Assembly (NCBI RefSeq): GCF_000720475.1
Contig: NZ_JOAP01000003.1
Span: 217,144-281,143, forward strand
Source of the DNA: Streptomyces aureocirculatus
Lineage (GTDB): Bacteria > Actinomycetota > Actinomycetes > Streptomycetales > Streptomycetaceae
Length of the DNA: 64,000 nucleotides
Direction of reading: 5' to 3'
Shown: piece after piece, positions 1 through 7,791 of the stretch
Layout of the letters: every line of letters begins with the position of its first letter
Position numbering within the stretch: position 1 is the first letter of the stretch
Made by a program: the position numbers and the translations under genes
The notes under the pieces: generated by a model
The model's input: only the letters and a program-made list of their open reading frames with translations
Database searches by the model: none
What the model was told of the DNA's origin: nothing

Positions 1-266
1 TTGGAGCGGGTCTTCAGGTTGCCCGCGGGCACGACGAGACGCTCACCGGGGAAGCGTGCGGAGAGCGCGGCGCGCCGGGCGGCGGTCTCGGCGGCCTGCG
101 GGACGGGCCGCAGGTCGTACAGCTCGGTGTCGGCCCACCCGGACTTCATGTTCTCGGCGAGCTCGTCGGAGACATCGGGGTAGAGGCCGTTCTTGCGCTG
201 CTTGATCGGCTCTTCTTCGGTCTCCACCAGCTCTTCCGGGGTCTCCGGGTTGAGGGCGTCCGACAC
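1..266 (-). CDS. pepP: Xaa-Pro aminopeptidase (aminopeptidase P), N-terminal part only
   Basis: This is the 5' end of a minus-strand gene that continues beyond the left edge; about 88 codons are present. The start is GTG (complement of 264-266), preceded by a good ribosome-binding site (GGAGGCAG, complement of 270-277). The protein opens MSDALNPETPEEL, has an acidic stretch and then NGLYPDVSDELAENMKSGW, which I recognise as the N-terminus of actinobacterial aminopeptidase P. That family removes N-terminal residues preceding proline using a dinuclear metal centre in the C-terminal pita-bread domain, which is outside the window. No catalytic residue can be checked here, so the name rests on N-terminal similarity and on position next to the SpoIIE-type phosphatase. 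Confidence 0.8.
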   Translation of the reverse strand, partial: MSDALNPETPEELVETEEEPIKQRKNGLYPDVSDELAENMKSGWADTELYDLRPVPQAAETAARRAALSARFPGERLVVPAGNLKTRS

Positions 267-388
267 GGTCTGCCTCCTGTTTTCACGGCTGTGTACGTCA
301 CTGGAGCCCCTCCATCGTACGGTCGTACGGAAGGGGGCCCAGGGCCGGAAGACCCGTTACAGCAGGCTTACGCGGAGTACCCGGTTCC

Positions 389-480
389 TTACTCGAAGCG
401 CGCCGCGAGTTCTTACCCGAAGCGCACAGCGAGTTCTCACTCGGAGCGCACCGCGAGTTCTTACTCGAAGCGCACCGCGA
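389..480 (-). repeat. 24-bp tandem repeat duplicating the 3' end and stop codon of the phosphatase gene
   Basis: Read on the minus strand, the gene ends in codons for LAVRFE and TAA. Three further 24-bp units follow in the same frame, coding ELAVRSE-stop, ELAVRFG-stop and ELAARFE-stop (units at 437-460, 413-436 and 389-412). Units differ by one to three bases. Because 24 is a multiple of three, all four stops are in frame. The array looks like slippage or unequal crossover at the gene end. Confidence 0.9.
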
Positions 481-1939
481 GAAGCACCACATCCTCCTCG
501 CTGTCCGCGCCGTGCACGCTGTTCGGGGCGTCCGGACCCTCCGGCAGCATCGTGCGCAGGACGTGGTCGGCGATCGCGCCGGGGTCCTCGCGGGCCGCCT
601 TCGGAACGCCGACCGCCGCCGCGTGCAGGCGGGCGAAGGCGCGGTCCATCGCGTCACCGGTGCGGTGAAGGAGCCCGTCCGTATAGAGCAGCACCGTTTC
701 TCCAGGCTCCGGGTTGAGCTGCACGGAGGGCGCCTCCCAGCAGGCGAGCATGCCGAGCGGCGCCGACAGGGAGGTCTCCACGAACTCCGTGCGCCGCTCG
801 CCGATGATCAGCGGCGGGCTGTGCCCGGCCCCGGCGAGCACGATCTTGCGCAGCGCGGGTTCGCAGTACGCGAAGAGTGCCGTCGCCGAGCGCGCGGGTT
901 CCGTCAGGCGGAGCAGCAGCTCCAGGTCGGACAGGACGGCGACCGGGTCCTCGCCCTCCATCACCGCGTACGCCCGCAGCGACGCCCGCAGTCGCCCCAT
1001 CGCGGCGACCGCGCTCGGCCCGGACCCGGTGACGGAGCCGACCGCGAGGCCGAGCGCCGCCTCGGGCAGCGGCAGCGCGTCGAACCAGTCGCCGCCGCCG
1101 CGCGGTCCCGCGTGGTGCCGGGCGGCGAGCTGCACGCCGGCCACGCGCGGAAGCCGCGGGGGCAGCAGTTCCTCGCGCAGGGTCGCGGTGGTCGAGCGGG
1201 CGCGGTCCAGCTCCACCAGGCGCGCCAGGTGCTCGGTCGCGTACTGGACGTAGCGGCCGACCACACGCCGTCGGCGCTCGGCGGGCTCGGCGGGTTCGTC
1301 GTACAGCCAGACCACCGCGCCGACCCGCCCCGCCGCGTCGGTGACCAGCGGCAGCGCGTAGCTCGCGGCGTATCCGAGGCGGACGGCGACCTCGCGGTGG
1401 CGGGGGTCGAGGGTGTCGTCGGCGAAGAGGTCGGGCTGCACGATCTCGGTGACGGGCGGCCGGGGCGCGGGGGTGCCGTTGGTGGCCATGCCGGTGGTGT
1501 CCACCGCGTTCAGGGTGCTCGCTGCGTCGGCCGCGCCGGGGGCGTACGCGGCGGTGGCGTCGAGCAGTCGGCCGAACGACGTGGCGGTGCGCGGCACCGT
1601 CTCCAGATGGCCGAGGTCGGCGCGGGTGAGGCCGAGTCCGACCGTCGTGTCGGGGCCGCGGCCGTCGGTGGGCTCCAGGACGACGAGGCCGCGGCGGGCG
1701 CCGACCAGCGCGGCCCCGGCGCGCAGCAGTTCCTTGAGCGCCTCGTCGAGGGTGGCCGTTCGGGACAGGCGTTCGGCGAGTTCGTGCAGCGTGGTGAGGT
1801 CCGAGACCCAGCCGGCCAGACGGTCCTGGATCAGTGCCCCCGGCGCGCCCTGGGCGGTTGGGGCGGGCGAGGCAGTGTGGGCGGGCGAGGGAACAGTGGA
1901 ATCGATTCCGGCCACTTTCGGAGGATGCGGGGCGTTCAT
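461..1939 (-). CDS. GAF-domain PP2C/SpoIIE-type serine/threonine phosphatase
   Basis: The 492-residue protein has a Pro/Ala-rich N-terminus, a GAF-like sensory region at about residues 45-225, and a C-terminal PP2C (SpoIIE/RsbU) domain at about 260-490. The GGGDWFDALPL and LYTDGLLHRTGD segments correspond to the metal-binding blocks of this family. Such phosphatases usually dephosphorylate anti-sigma antagonists in partner-switching pathways, and Streptomyces has dozens of them. No anti-sigma gene is adjacent; an HATPase-type regulator lies about 4 kb away (5981-6532). It is soluble, with no signal peptide or membrane segment. The start at 1939 is an ATG. The 3' end is followed by three tandem copies of its own last codons (389-460). 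The partner protein is unknown. Confidence 0.85.
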   Translation of the reverse strand: MNAPHPPKVAGIDSTVPSPAHTASPAPTAQGAPGALIQDRLAGWVSDLTTLHELAERLSRTATLDEALKELLRAGAALVGARRGLVVLEPTDGRGPDTTVGLGLTRADLGHLETVPRTATSFGRLLDATAAYAPGAADAASTLNAVDTTGMATNGTPAPRPPVTEIVQPDLFADDTLDPRHREVAVRLGYAASYALPLVTDAAGRVGAVVWLYDEPAEPAERRRRVVGRYVQYATEHLARLVELDRARSTTATLREELLPPRLPRVAGVQLAARHHAGPRGGGDWFDALPLPEAALGLAVGSVTGSGPSAVAAMGRLRASLRAYAVMEGEDPVAVLSDLELLLRLTEPARSATALFAYCEPALRKIVLAGAGHSPPLIIGERRTEFVETSLSAPLGMLACWEAPSVQLNPEPGETVLLYTDGLLHRTGDAMDRAFARLHAAAVGVPKAAREDPGAIADHVLRTMLPEGPDAPNSVHGADSEEDVVLLAVRFE

Positions 1940-2563
1940 GGCTGACGGCTTTCCGACCAGCGCGTATTGCTCGATAGCATCGCAAACCCCCTGTCATTCT
2001 GCGCCGCTGGCAATGTCTCCACATCTACACGCAGGGGAGCAGGGATGTCCAGCATTGTCCTGCGGGGATTCGTGGTGTCCAGGGGAGCGCGGGTGAATTC
2101 CGTGAACTGGAAGCGATCTTAAGAACTTGTCTGAAAACTGTTGCAGCGAACGGCATATTGCGGTCGACTGACATTGTTCGAAGGAGCGTCACAGCGGTCG
2201 CGTGGGGTACGTACTCGGTGATGGCCAGGGGCAGTTGTACGGTGCCCGGAACCTGGTGGCTGAGTCGAGCGTCTAAACCCACGGCGACCGTGCCCCATCC
2301 TCCCGTGGCACGGGCGGCATGAAATGCGCGGGACGGCAAACGCCAGGCGCCGCCACCCCTCGCCACGTTAACGCTCGGCCCATAGGGGAGCCCCATGCCG
2401 CAGGCTGGGGTGTGATGCGCCAGCTTGTACGCACCTGTACGCACCTGTACGCACTTGCATGCACCTAGTACGCGCACCTCGTACGCACGGCGATAGAGAT
2501 CCACTCATGGTGTGATGTGGCCCGAAGTGTCCCTCTGCGTGTAACGGAAAGGAACGAGCGCTC
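1940..2563. other. Intergenic region between divergent phosphatase and PrimPol-like genes
   Basis: These 620 bases hold no convincing gene. Open frames here lack codon bias and ribosome-binding sites. The stretch must contain promoters for both flanking genes. A short inverted repeat (CGTGCC...GGCACG) lies near 2288-2314, and a decamer array lies at 2427-2490. The local AT content is higher around 1970-2180 than in the genes. Confidence 0.5.
2427..2490. repeat. Decamer tandem array (GTACGCACCT)
   Basis: GTACGCACCT occurs at 2427-2436 and 2437-2446, GTACGCACTT at 2447-2456 and the variant GCATGCACCT at 2457-2466. Degenerate copies (GTACGCGCACCT, GTACGCACGG) follow to 2490. It sits about 75-135 bases before the start codon at 2564, so it could be a regulator-binding array or a simple slippage product. 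Confidence 0.8.
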
Positions 2564-3382
2564 ATGCGCGAGATCCTCGGAAGGCGACGCAGGCTCCTGT
2601 CCTGGCGAGTCGGTAGGAAGCCTGACCAGAGTCCTGCTCTGCTCGCGGCGCTGACCTTCGCGACAGCATGGCGCTGGCCCGTGCTGCCGGGTGTCGGTAC
2701 GGACGACCAGGTCAGGCGGGGTCTCGACACCCTCGACACCCTCGGCGCGCGCACGGACCGGCAGGGCGACACACGCGGCAGGACCGGTAAGGCCGCCAGA
2801 AAGGCAGCCGCCAGAAAGGCAGCCAAGGGCACCGGTGCGTCCGCACTGCGCGGCACCACCGCGCGCTGCGCCTGTCCCGACCCCGACTGCGCCTTCCCCG
2901 GCGCCCACCCGCTCGACCCGGGCCTGCTCGCCGCGACCACCGACGAGCGCCTGGTGCGCTGGTGGTGGACCAACCGGCCCGGCGCACCGGTGCTCCTGGC
3001 CACCGGCGGACGCGCCCCGTGCGCCGTGAGCCTGCCCGCGGTGGCCGGCGCGCGCGCCCTGGCCGCGCTCGACAAGGCAGGCGTCCGACTCGGCCCCGTC
3101 GTCGCCACCCAGGCCCGTGTCTTCATCCTCGTCGCGCCGTACTCGATGGAGCAGTTGGGCGCGCTCCTGTACGCCAAGGACTGGGTCCCGGGCTCGCTGC
3201 GGTTCCACGGCGACGGCGGGTACGTCGCCCTGCCGCCGTCGGAGACCGGCCAGGGACAGGTGCGCTGGGAGCGTGCTCCGGCCCCGGGCTCCGCGAGTCC
3301 CTGGGTGCCCGACGTCCAGGCCGTCGTCGACGCGGTCGTCGACGCGCTCACTCGTACGGGTGTGAGCGCACCCGAGTTGTAG
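2564..3382 (+). CDS. Bifunctional DNA primase/polymerase-like protein, probably inactive
   Basis: The 272-residue protein starts at ATG 2564 with GGAAAGGAA about 10 bases upstream. The layout resembles Streptomyces PrimPol-domain proteins: an N-terminal 'alone' helix with the WRWPVLPGVGTD motif, a Cys pair (CACPDPDC), HPLDPGLLAATTDERLVRWW, then a beta-rich region. In active AEP-type prim-pols a DxD metal motif follows the 'ATG' turn; here the equivalent stretch reads CAVSLPAVAG with no acidic pair. A Lys/Ala-rich insertion (KAARKAAARKAAKG) may bind nucleic acid non-specifically. The gene is monocistronic. I infer a conserved chromosomal protein derived from a primase fold, perhaps a regulator, rather than a replication enzyme. 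Confidence 0.7.
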   Translation: MREILGRRRRLLSWRVGRKPDQSPALLAALTFATAWRWPVLPGVGTDDQVRRGLDTLDTLGARTDRQGDTRGRTGKAARKAAARKAAKGTGASALRGTTARCACPDPDCAFPGAHPLDPGLLAATTDERLVRWWWTNRPGAPVLLATGGRAPCAVSLPAVAGARALAALDKAGVRLGPVVATQARVFILVAPYSMEQLGALLYAKDWVPGSLRFHGDGGYVALPPSETGQGQVRWERAPAPGSASPWVPDVQAVVDAVVDALTRTGVSAPEL

Positions 3383-3437
3383 GGGTATTGGGCGCGGGGT
3401 GGACGGGCCGGGTCTCCCCGGTCGTTATCTTCGGCCC

Positions 3438-4040
3438 ATGCACCCCCGCCCGGCAGTGAACCCCCGCCTGCTCGCGCTCCTGGGCGTCGTGGCCGTGGCG
3501 GTGCTGCTGCCGCTCGCCGGGGCGTCCGCGGGGCCCGTGCTCAGGCAGGACGCCAAGACCCCCGAACAACCTGTACTCCGCGACGACGCCAAGTCGCCCG
3601 AGCGGCCCGCGCGCGCCGCTGCCCCGGCCACCGATGCACCCGTTGCCCCGGCCACCGATGCACCCCCTGCCCCGGGCGACGTGCCGCCCCCGGCCGAGAC
3701 CACCGCGCGCTGCGGCCCGGAACTCTCCTCGCCGAAAGGCGTCGAAGCCCAGACCTGTGTCCTGACCCAGGCCGGCGAGACCTGGGCGCGCACGTACTAC
3801 CGCAACGCCACCGGCGAGTCGATCAAGGCCGTTCTCAGCCTCATGGGGCCCGCGGGGCGCACGCTGCGGATGCACTGCCCGGTGGGCGCGGAGGACGAGC
3901 CGACGGCCTGCGACACACCCCGGGAGCGCACGGCGGGCGCCGGGGCGCGGTACTCGGCGGTGGCGGAGTTCGCGGCGGAGCACAGCGACGCCCTGCTGCT
4001 GAGGTCGGGCAGCAACTCGGCCGCATCCACGGGCAGTTGA
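3438..4040 (+). CDS. Secreted hypothetical protein
   Basis: The 200-residue protein is called from ATG 3438 because that start places a signal peptide at the N-terminus: positive residues (HPRPAVNPR) followed by the hydrophobic core LLALLGVVAVAVLLPLAG and an Ala-Gly cleavage region. An upstream in-frame start at 3399 would bury the signal. The mature part begins with low-complexity repeats (VLRQDAKTPEQP / VLRDDAKSPERP, then APATDAP twice) and then a compact domain of about 120 residues with four Cys, likely two disulfides. It resembles small secreted Streptomyces proteins of unknown role. I cannot assign a function. Confidence 0.75.
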   Translation: MHPRPAVNPRLLALLGVVAVAVLLPLAGASAGPVLRQDAKTPEQPVLRDDAKSPERPARAAAPATDAPVAPATDAPPAPGDVPPPAETTARCGPELSSPKGVEAQTCVLTQAGETWARTYYRNATGESIKAVLSLMGPAGRTLRMHCPVGAEDEPTACDTPRERTAGAGARYSAVAEFAAEHSDALLLRSGSNSAASTGS

Positions 4041-4069
4041 GCATGCGACCGTTCGCAGGGCACAGAAAC

Positions 4070-4109
4070 GCCCGGTTGCTGGCGACGGGGGATGCACCAG
4101 CAACCGGGC
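4070..4109 (+). terminator. Hairpin terminator after the secreted-protein gene
   Basis: A perfect 13-bp inverted repeat, GCCCGGTTGCTGG (4070-4082) and CCAGCAACCGGGC (4097-4109), has a 14-base loop. It lies 30 bases after the stop codon at 4040. No U-tract follows, which is normal for Streptomyces terminators. Confidence 0.7.
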
Positions 4110-4504
4110 TACCAGAACGGTAACAAGAGATCGGCGCTTGGCAAATTCGATCTCAGTTATCCGGACAGGGATTTACCTGCTTCCAACGGGAGTTGTGACA
4201 GGAGTCACGCATTCCGATCCGACTGACTGGTGGGTCAGTGAGGAGTCGCAGCCGACGGGGCGGTCCACCTGTCCCAAGCCCCGCAGCCGGGTGCGCACGG
4301 ACCGGCCGCTGAGCGGGTCCCGACAGACGTCTGAAAGTGCCCCGGCAGACGGCCGCGCGGGTCCGGACGGGTGGCGTCCACGCAGCCCGGCGGTCGCGCC
4401 TACGCCACCCCGGCGGTCGCGCCTACGCCACCCGGCGGTCGGCTGAGGGCGCCCGGCCGGTCGGCGTCCGGGCACCCCGCGGTCAACTGCCGGTGTCTCG
4501 GCCC
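4110..4504. other. Intergenic region, no gene seen
   Basis: This lies between two converging genes. The part from 4130 to 4215 is AT-rich compared with its surroundings, and it holds a Crp-like palindrome (4195-4208) plus CTGAC...GTCAG at 4221-4236. A 22-bp unit, starting GGCGGTCGCGCCTACGCC, is repeated at 4389-4410 and 4412-4433, with a partial third copy. No open frame here has coding character. Confidence 0.5.
4195..4208. promoter_or_regulatory. Possible Crp-type operator (GTGACAGGAGTCAC)
   Basis: The 14-mer fits the published Streptomyces Crp pattern GTG-N6-GNCAC exactly and extends to TGTGA-N6-TCAC. It lies in a convergent intergenic region with no obvious target start codon downstream, so it may be a chance match or serve a small transcript. 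Confidence 0.3.
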
Positions 4505-5488
4505 TCAGCTCAGGGTGACCTGGCGGTTGGTGAGGCCGCCGCGGGCCCTGCGCTCCTCCGGCGTCAGCGGCTCGGTGGCCGCGAGCGCCGTGGCCAGGCG
4601 CCCGGCGAACTCGGCGGCGGGTCCCTCGACGTCGGCGGCGCCCACGCCGCTCGGCAGGTCCCACACCGGCACGGTCAGGCCGTGCGCACGGAAGGAGCCG
4701 ACCAGTCGGGTGCCGTCACCGAGGCTCGACGTACCGGCCGCGTGCAGCCGTGCGAGCGCGTCGAGGAGCTGCTCCTCGGGGTGCGGCATGACCCACCGCA
4801 GGTGGTTCTTCTCCGGCGTCTCGCACCAGTACGCGGCGTCCACGCCGGACAGCTTGACGGTCGGGATGGCGGCGGCGTTCGCACGCTCCAGGGAGGCGGA
4901 CACCTCCGGCGTCGTGTTCTCCGCGTCCGGCACCCAGAACTCGAACCCGGAGTGCACGACCGGCTCGAACGCGCTCTTCTCGTCGATCAGGTCCTGCATC
5001 CGCGGCCCGTCGGCGGGCGCGCGGCGGCCGGGGACCGGCTTGCCCGGCTCGGTGGCGAGGGCACGCTGCAGGGTGTCGGCGAGGTCGCGGCTGATGTCGC
5101 CGGAGGAGGTTTCGTTCTGCAGGCCGAGCAGGACCGAGCCGTCGTCGCGGCGCAGCGCGGGCCAGGCCATCGGAAGGACGGTCGCCAGGGTCACCGAGGG
5201 CACGCCGTCGGGCAGCGCCTCCTTCAGCGTGAGCTCGACGGTCGCGGCGGGCACCAGCTCGCGCAGGGCCACCCAGTCGCACTCGCCGGGCAGACCTTCG
5301 AACGGGCGCTGCACCAGCTCGGTCACCGCGTGCGCGGCGGACCGGCCGTGACAGGCCTTGTAGCGGCGGCCCGAACCGCAGGGGCAGGGTTCCCGGGCGC
5401 CGACCACCGGGACCTCGTGGTCCTTGAGCTGCGACTGCTTGCCCTTGTTGCCCTGGTTGCCCTTGGTCTGCGGGCGCTTCTTGGCCAT
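4505..5488 (-). CDS. DUF5926-family protein with SEC-C zinc-binding motif
   Basis: The 327-residue soluble protein starts with a basic, Gln/Lys-rich tail (MAKKRPQTKGNQGNKGKQ), followed by the SEC-C motif PCPCGSGRRYKACHG at about residues 34-48. SEC-C is the small Cys/His zinc module of the SecA C-terminus and many unrelated proteins. The rest is the actinobacterial DUF5926 fold; I see no catalytic signature. The gene is monocistronic, transcribed leftwards, with a 490-base upstream region. The basic tail plus SEC-C suggest a ribosome- or protein-associated factor, but that is inference only. Confidence 0.8.
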   Translation of the reverse strand: MAKKRPQTKGNQGNKGKQSQLKDHEVPVVGAREPCPCGSGRRYKACHGRSAAHAVTELVQRPFEGLPGECDWVALRELVPAATVELTLKEALPDGVPSVTLATVLPMAWPALRRDDGSVLLGLQNETSSGDISRDLADTLQRALATEPGKPVPGRRAPADGPRMQDLIDEKSAFEPVVHSGFEFWVPDAENTTPEVSASLERANAAAIPTVKLSGVDAAYWCETPEKNHLRWVMPHPEEQLLDALARLHAAGTSSLGDGTRLVGSFRAHGLTVPVWDLPSGVGAADVEGPAAEFAGRLATALAATEPLTPEERRARGGLTNRQVTLS

Positions 5489-5980
5489 CGTGGGTGTCTC
5501 CCGGTTACGGCTCGCTTGCGTACGGGCGCGAGCCTAGCCGTTCGCCGCGGACCGGACTGAGCGTCCGTGCGCACCGGCGAGGGGGCGGTCGTGGCGGTGC
5601 GGGACCGGTGCGGGTCGTGCCGGCGGACCCGGGTGTGTCCCGTCACGGGACCGCCGCGGGTCGGCTCGCGGGTCCGGTGCGAAGCGCGCCGCGGGATCGG
5701 CGGCCGTCGTACCGGCGGCTCTTGTGCCCTCCCGCGGCGGGACCGGCCGGTGTGGTGCCCCCGGCTGCTGTCCGTCCCGCATTCGGCCCGGTACGGGTCA
5801 TGCCGTTGGGCCGGTACGTGTCATGTCTTGGGACCAGTACGTCTCGTGCCGGGGGGCCGGGGCGGCACCGGGCCGCCGGGGCGCCGCACCTCGTACCGAA
5901 GGACTGGTGGGCGCCGCGCCGCCAGGCGTAGCACTCTCCGCCCGCCCGAAGCCCCCGTCGTTCCGTCGCCGGTTCCGTCG
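5489..5980. other. Intergenic region with a degenerate 22-23 bp triplication
   Basis: This 490-base stretch lies upstream of the DUF5926 gene and downstream of the ATPase gene. Three related units occupy 5785-5807, 5808-5829 and 5830-5852 (core GGCCGGTACGTGTCATG), and a weaker relative lies near 5600-5625. I see no coding region. The repeats could be regulatory or simply decayed tandem duplication. Confidence 0.5.
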
Positions 5981-6532
5981 TCAGTCCCCGTCGTCGAACG
6001 GGTCGGCGTAGGCCAGCTCGGACCTCGTCGCCGCGGCGGCGGCCGGTGCCGCGACGCGCGTAGCGAAATCCTCGTGGCGGTGCCCGGACCGCACGAGAGC
6101 CCAGACGGTGACCTCACCGTGGATGTCGTCGCGGACCCCCCAGTTCTCGGCGAGAGCGGTGATGATGTTCAGTCCGCGGCCGCCGTGCGCCGTCACCGAC
6201 GGGGTGGCGGGGGCCGGGCGGGTCGGTCCGCCGCCGTCCGTCACCTCGACCGTGAGCCGCCCCGTATTGTCGACGCGCCACGCCGCACGTACGTCTCCGT
6301 CGCTGTCGCCGTCGTCTTCATGGAACCCCTGGCCCAGCGGCCTGCCATGCCGACAGGCGTTGCTGAGAAGCTCGGACAGGATCAGTACGGCATCGTCGAT
6401 GACCGTCTCCGACACCCCGCTGACGCGCAACTGATCACGCATCCGGTGTCTTGCTTCCCCCACGCCCGCAGGACCATGGGGTACGGCCATGCTCGACGAC
6501 GCGGGCACCTCCCGTGCCACCACAAACGCCAC
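5981..6532 (-). CDS. HATPase-type anti-sigma/regulatory ATP-binding protein
   Basis: The start is GTG 6532, because AAAGGAGG lies seven bases upstream and the protein then opens MAFVVAREVPASSSMAVPHG as in Streptomyces relatives. The 183-residue product is a single GHKL ATPase domain: an N-box-like segment (ILSELLSNACRHGRPL), an ATP-lid glycine region (VTDGGGPTRP) and GGRGLNIITALAENWG. This is the RsbW/SpoIIAB-like stand-alone class, which bind sigma factors or anti-sigma antagonists and act with PP2C phosphatases such as 461-1939. There is no transmembrane segment. The true partner is not visible in the neighbourhood. Confidence 0.85.
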   Translation of the reverse strand: MAFVVAREVPASSSMAVPHGPAGVGEARHRMRDQLRVSGVSETVIDDAVLILSELLSNACRHGRPLGQGFHEDDGDSDGDVRAAWRVDNTGRLTVEVTDGGGPTRPAPATPSVTAHGGRGLNIITALAENWGVRDDIHGEVTVWALVRSGHRHEDFATRVAAPAAAAATRSELAYADPFDDGD

Positions 6533-6672
6533 CCCCGAGACCTCCTTTGCCCCACGCCACGGTGTGGATGCCCCAATGGCCTGGACCGGAAACCGGCCAA
6601 CGCCGGGATGGTGACGCACTCGACACGGTCGAACACGCAGCGAACGCGCCGGTGCACTCCCCGTGACGGGGT

Positions 6673-7545
6673 CTAGTCGCGGCCCAGTTGGGAGAGCACC
6701 TGCTTGGGGCGGTTGGTGATGATCGCGTCGACTCCGAGCCGGGCGCAGAGCTCGACGTCCTCGGGCTCGTTCACGGTCCACACATGGACCTGGTGCCCGG
6801 CGCGTTTGAGCTTGGCCACGTACCCGGGATGGTTGCGCAGGATCCGGACGCTCGGGCCCGCGATCCGTACCCCGCGGGGCAGTCGTCCTTCGCGGTGGCG
6901 GGGCGAGACGAACTGCATCAGATAGACCGTCGGCAGGGTCGGCGACGCGGCTCGCACGCGCTGGAGGGAGCGCGCCGAGAAGCTCATGACGCGGATGGGC
7001 GAGGGGCCGTCGGCGGGCGGCGCGTCGAGGTCGAAACGCTTGAGCAGGTGCAGCAGCCGCTCCTCGACCTGACCGGCCCAGCGGGTGGGGTGCTTGGTCT
7101 CGACGGCCAGTTGCACCCGGCGGCCGGAGGCGTTGTTCTCGGCCACGAGTTCCAGAAGTCGCTCCAGGGTGAGGACCGATGTGTCCGCCGGGTCCGGCGC
7201 CACGTCCCAGTCGAGCCCTTCCTCGTCGAGGCCTCCGGCCGTGCCGCCGGACACGCCCCCGGCCGTGCCCCCGGCGCCGCCGTTCTTCCAGGAGCCGAAG
7301 TCGAGGGCGGCCAGATCGGCGAGTTCCAGGGCGGAGACGGCGCCGCGGCCGTTGGAGGTGCGGTTCACACGGCGGTCGTGGACGCACACCAGATGCCCGT
7401 CAGCGGTGAGCCGTACGTCGCATTCGAGGGCGTCCGCGCCGTCCTCGACCGCCTTCTTGTAGGCGGCCAGGGTGTGCTCGGGGGCGTCCTCGGACGCGCC
7501 GCGGTGGGCGACGACCTGGATGTGGTGCTGTCGTGCGTGGGTCAC
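6673..7545 (-). CDS. Glycerophosphodiester phosphodiesterase (GDPD/UgpQ family)
   Basis: The 290-residue enzyme carries the family signature: H14-R15-G16, the metal-binding E41-x-D43 in ALECDVRLT, and H56-D57 in VCVHDRRV, followed by TSNGRGAV and a C-terminal VWTVNEPEDV block. It hydrolyses glycerophosphodiesters to glycerol-3-phosphate and an alcohol. No signal peptide is present, so it should be cytoplasmic. A Gly-rich insertion (NGGAGGTAGGVSGGTAGG) sits at about residues 98-115 and looks like a slippage-generated loop. The gene is alone, and its stop lies about 140 bases past the ATPase gene start. Confidence 0.9.
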   Translation of the reverse strand: MTHARQHHIQVVAHRGASEDAPEHTLAAYKKAVEDGADALECDVRLTADGHLVCVHDRRVNRTSNGRGAVSALELADLAALDFGSWKNGGAGGTAGGVSGGTAGGLDEEGLDWDVAPDPADTSVLTLERLLELVAENNASGRRVQLAVETKHPTRWAGQVEERLLHLLKRFDLDAPPADGPSPIRVMSFSARSLQRVRAASPTLPTVYLMQFVSPRHREGRLPRGVRIAGPSVRILRNHPGYVAKLKRAGHQVHVWTVNEPEDVELCARLGVDAIITNRPKQVLSQLGRD

Positions 7546-7791
7546 CGCGTCATCGTGCCATCGCTGCCCGCCGCGCCTGCCGTGTGGGTCGGGGCGGGTC
7601 GTAGTGGGCCGGAGTGGGCCTGTGTGGGGCGGGGCGTGCCGGTTTCGCCCGCCGTGAACGCACAGCCTCGGCTTATGGTGCCCTGACAGCCCATGGGAAA
7701 AGCTGACTACAGACGAATCTGAACCGATCTGATCGTTTGCTGCTCTCAGGCCGTGACCGAGTACGACAGCGTGGACCGAGGAGAAGAAGCT

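Noticed and set aside
2025-2504. A 159-codon minus-strand open frame upstream of the PrimPol-like gene
   Set aside because: Codon use is not Streptomyces-like, and its start lies inside the decamer array region without a ribosome-binding site.
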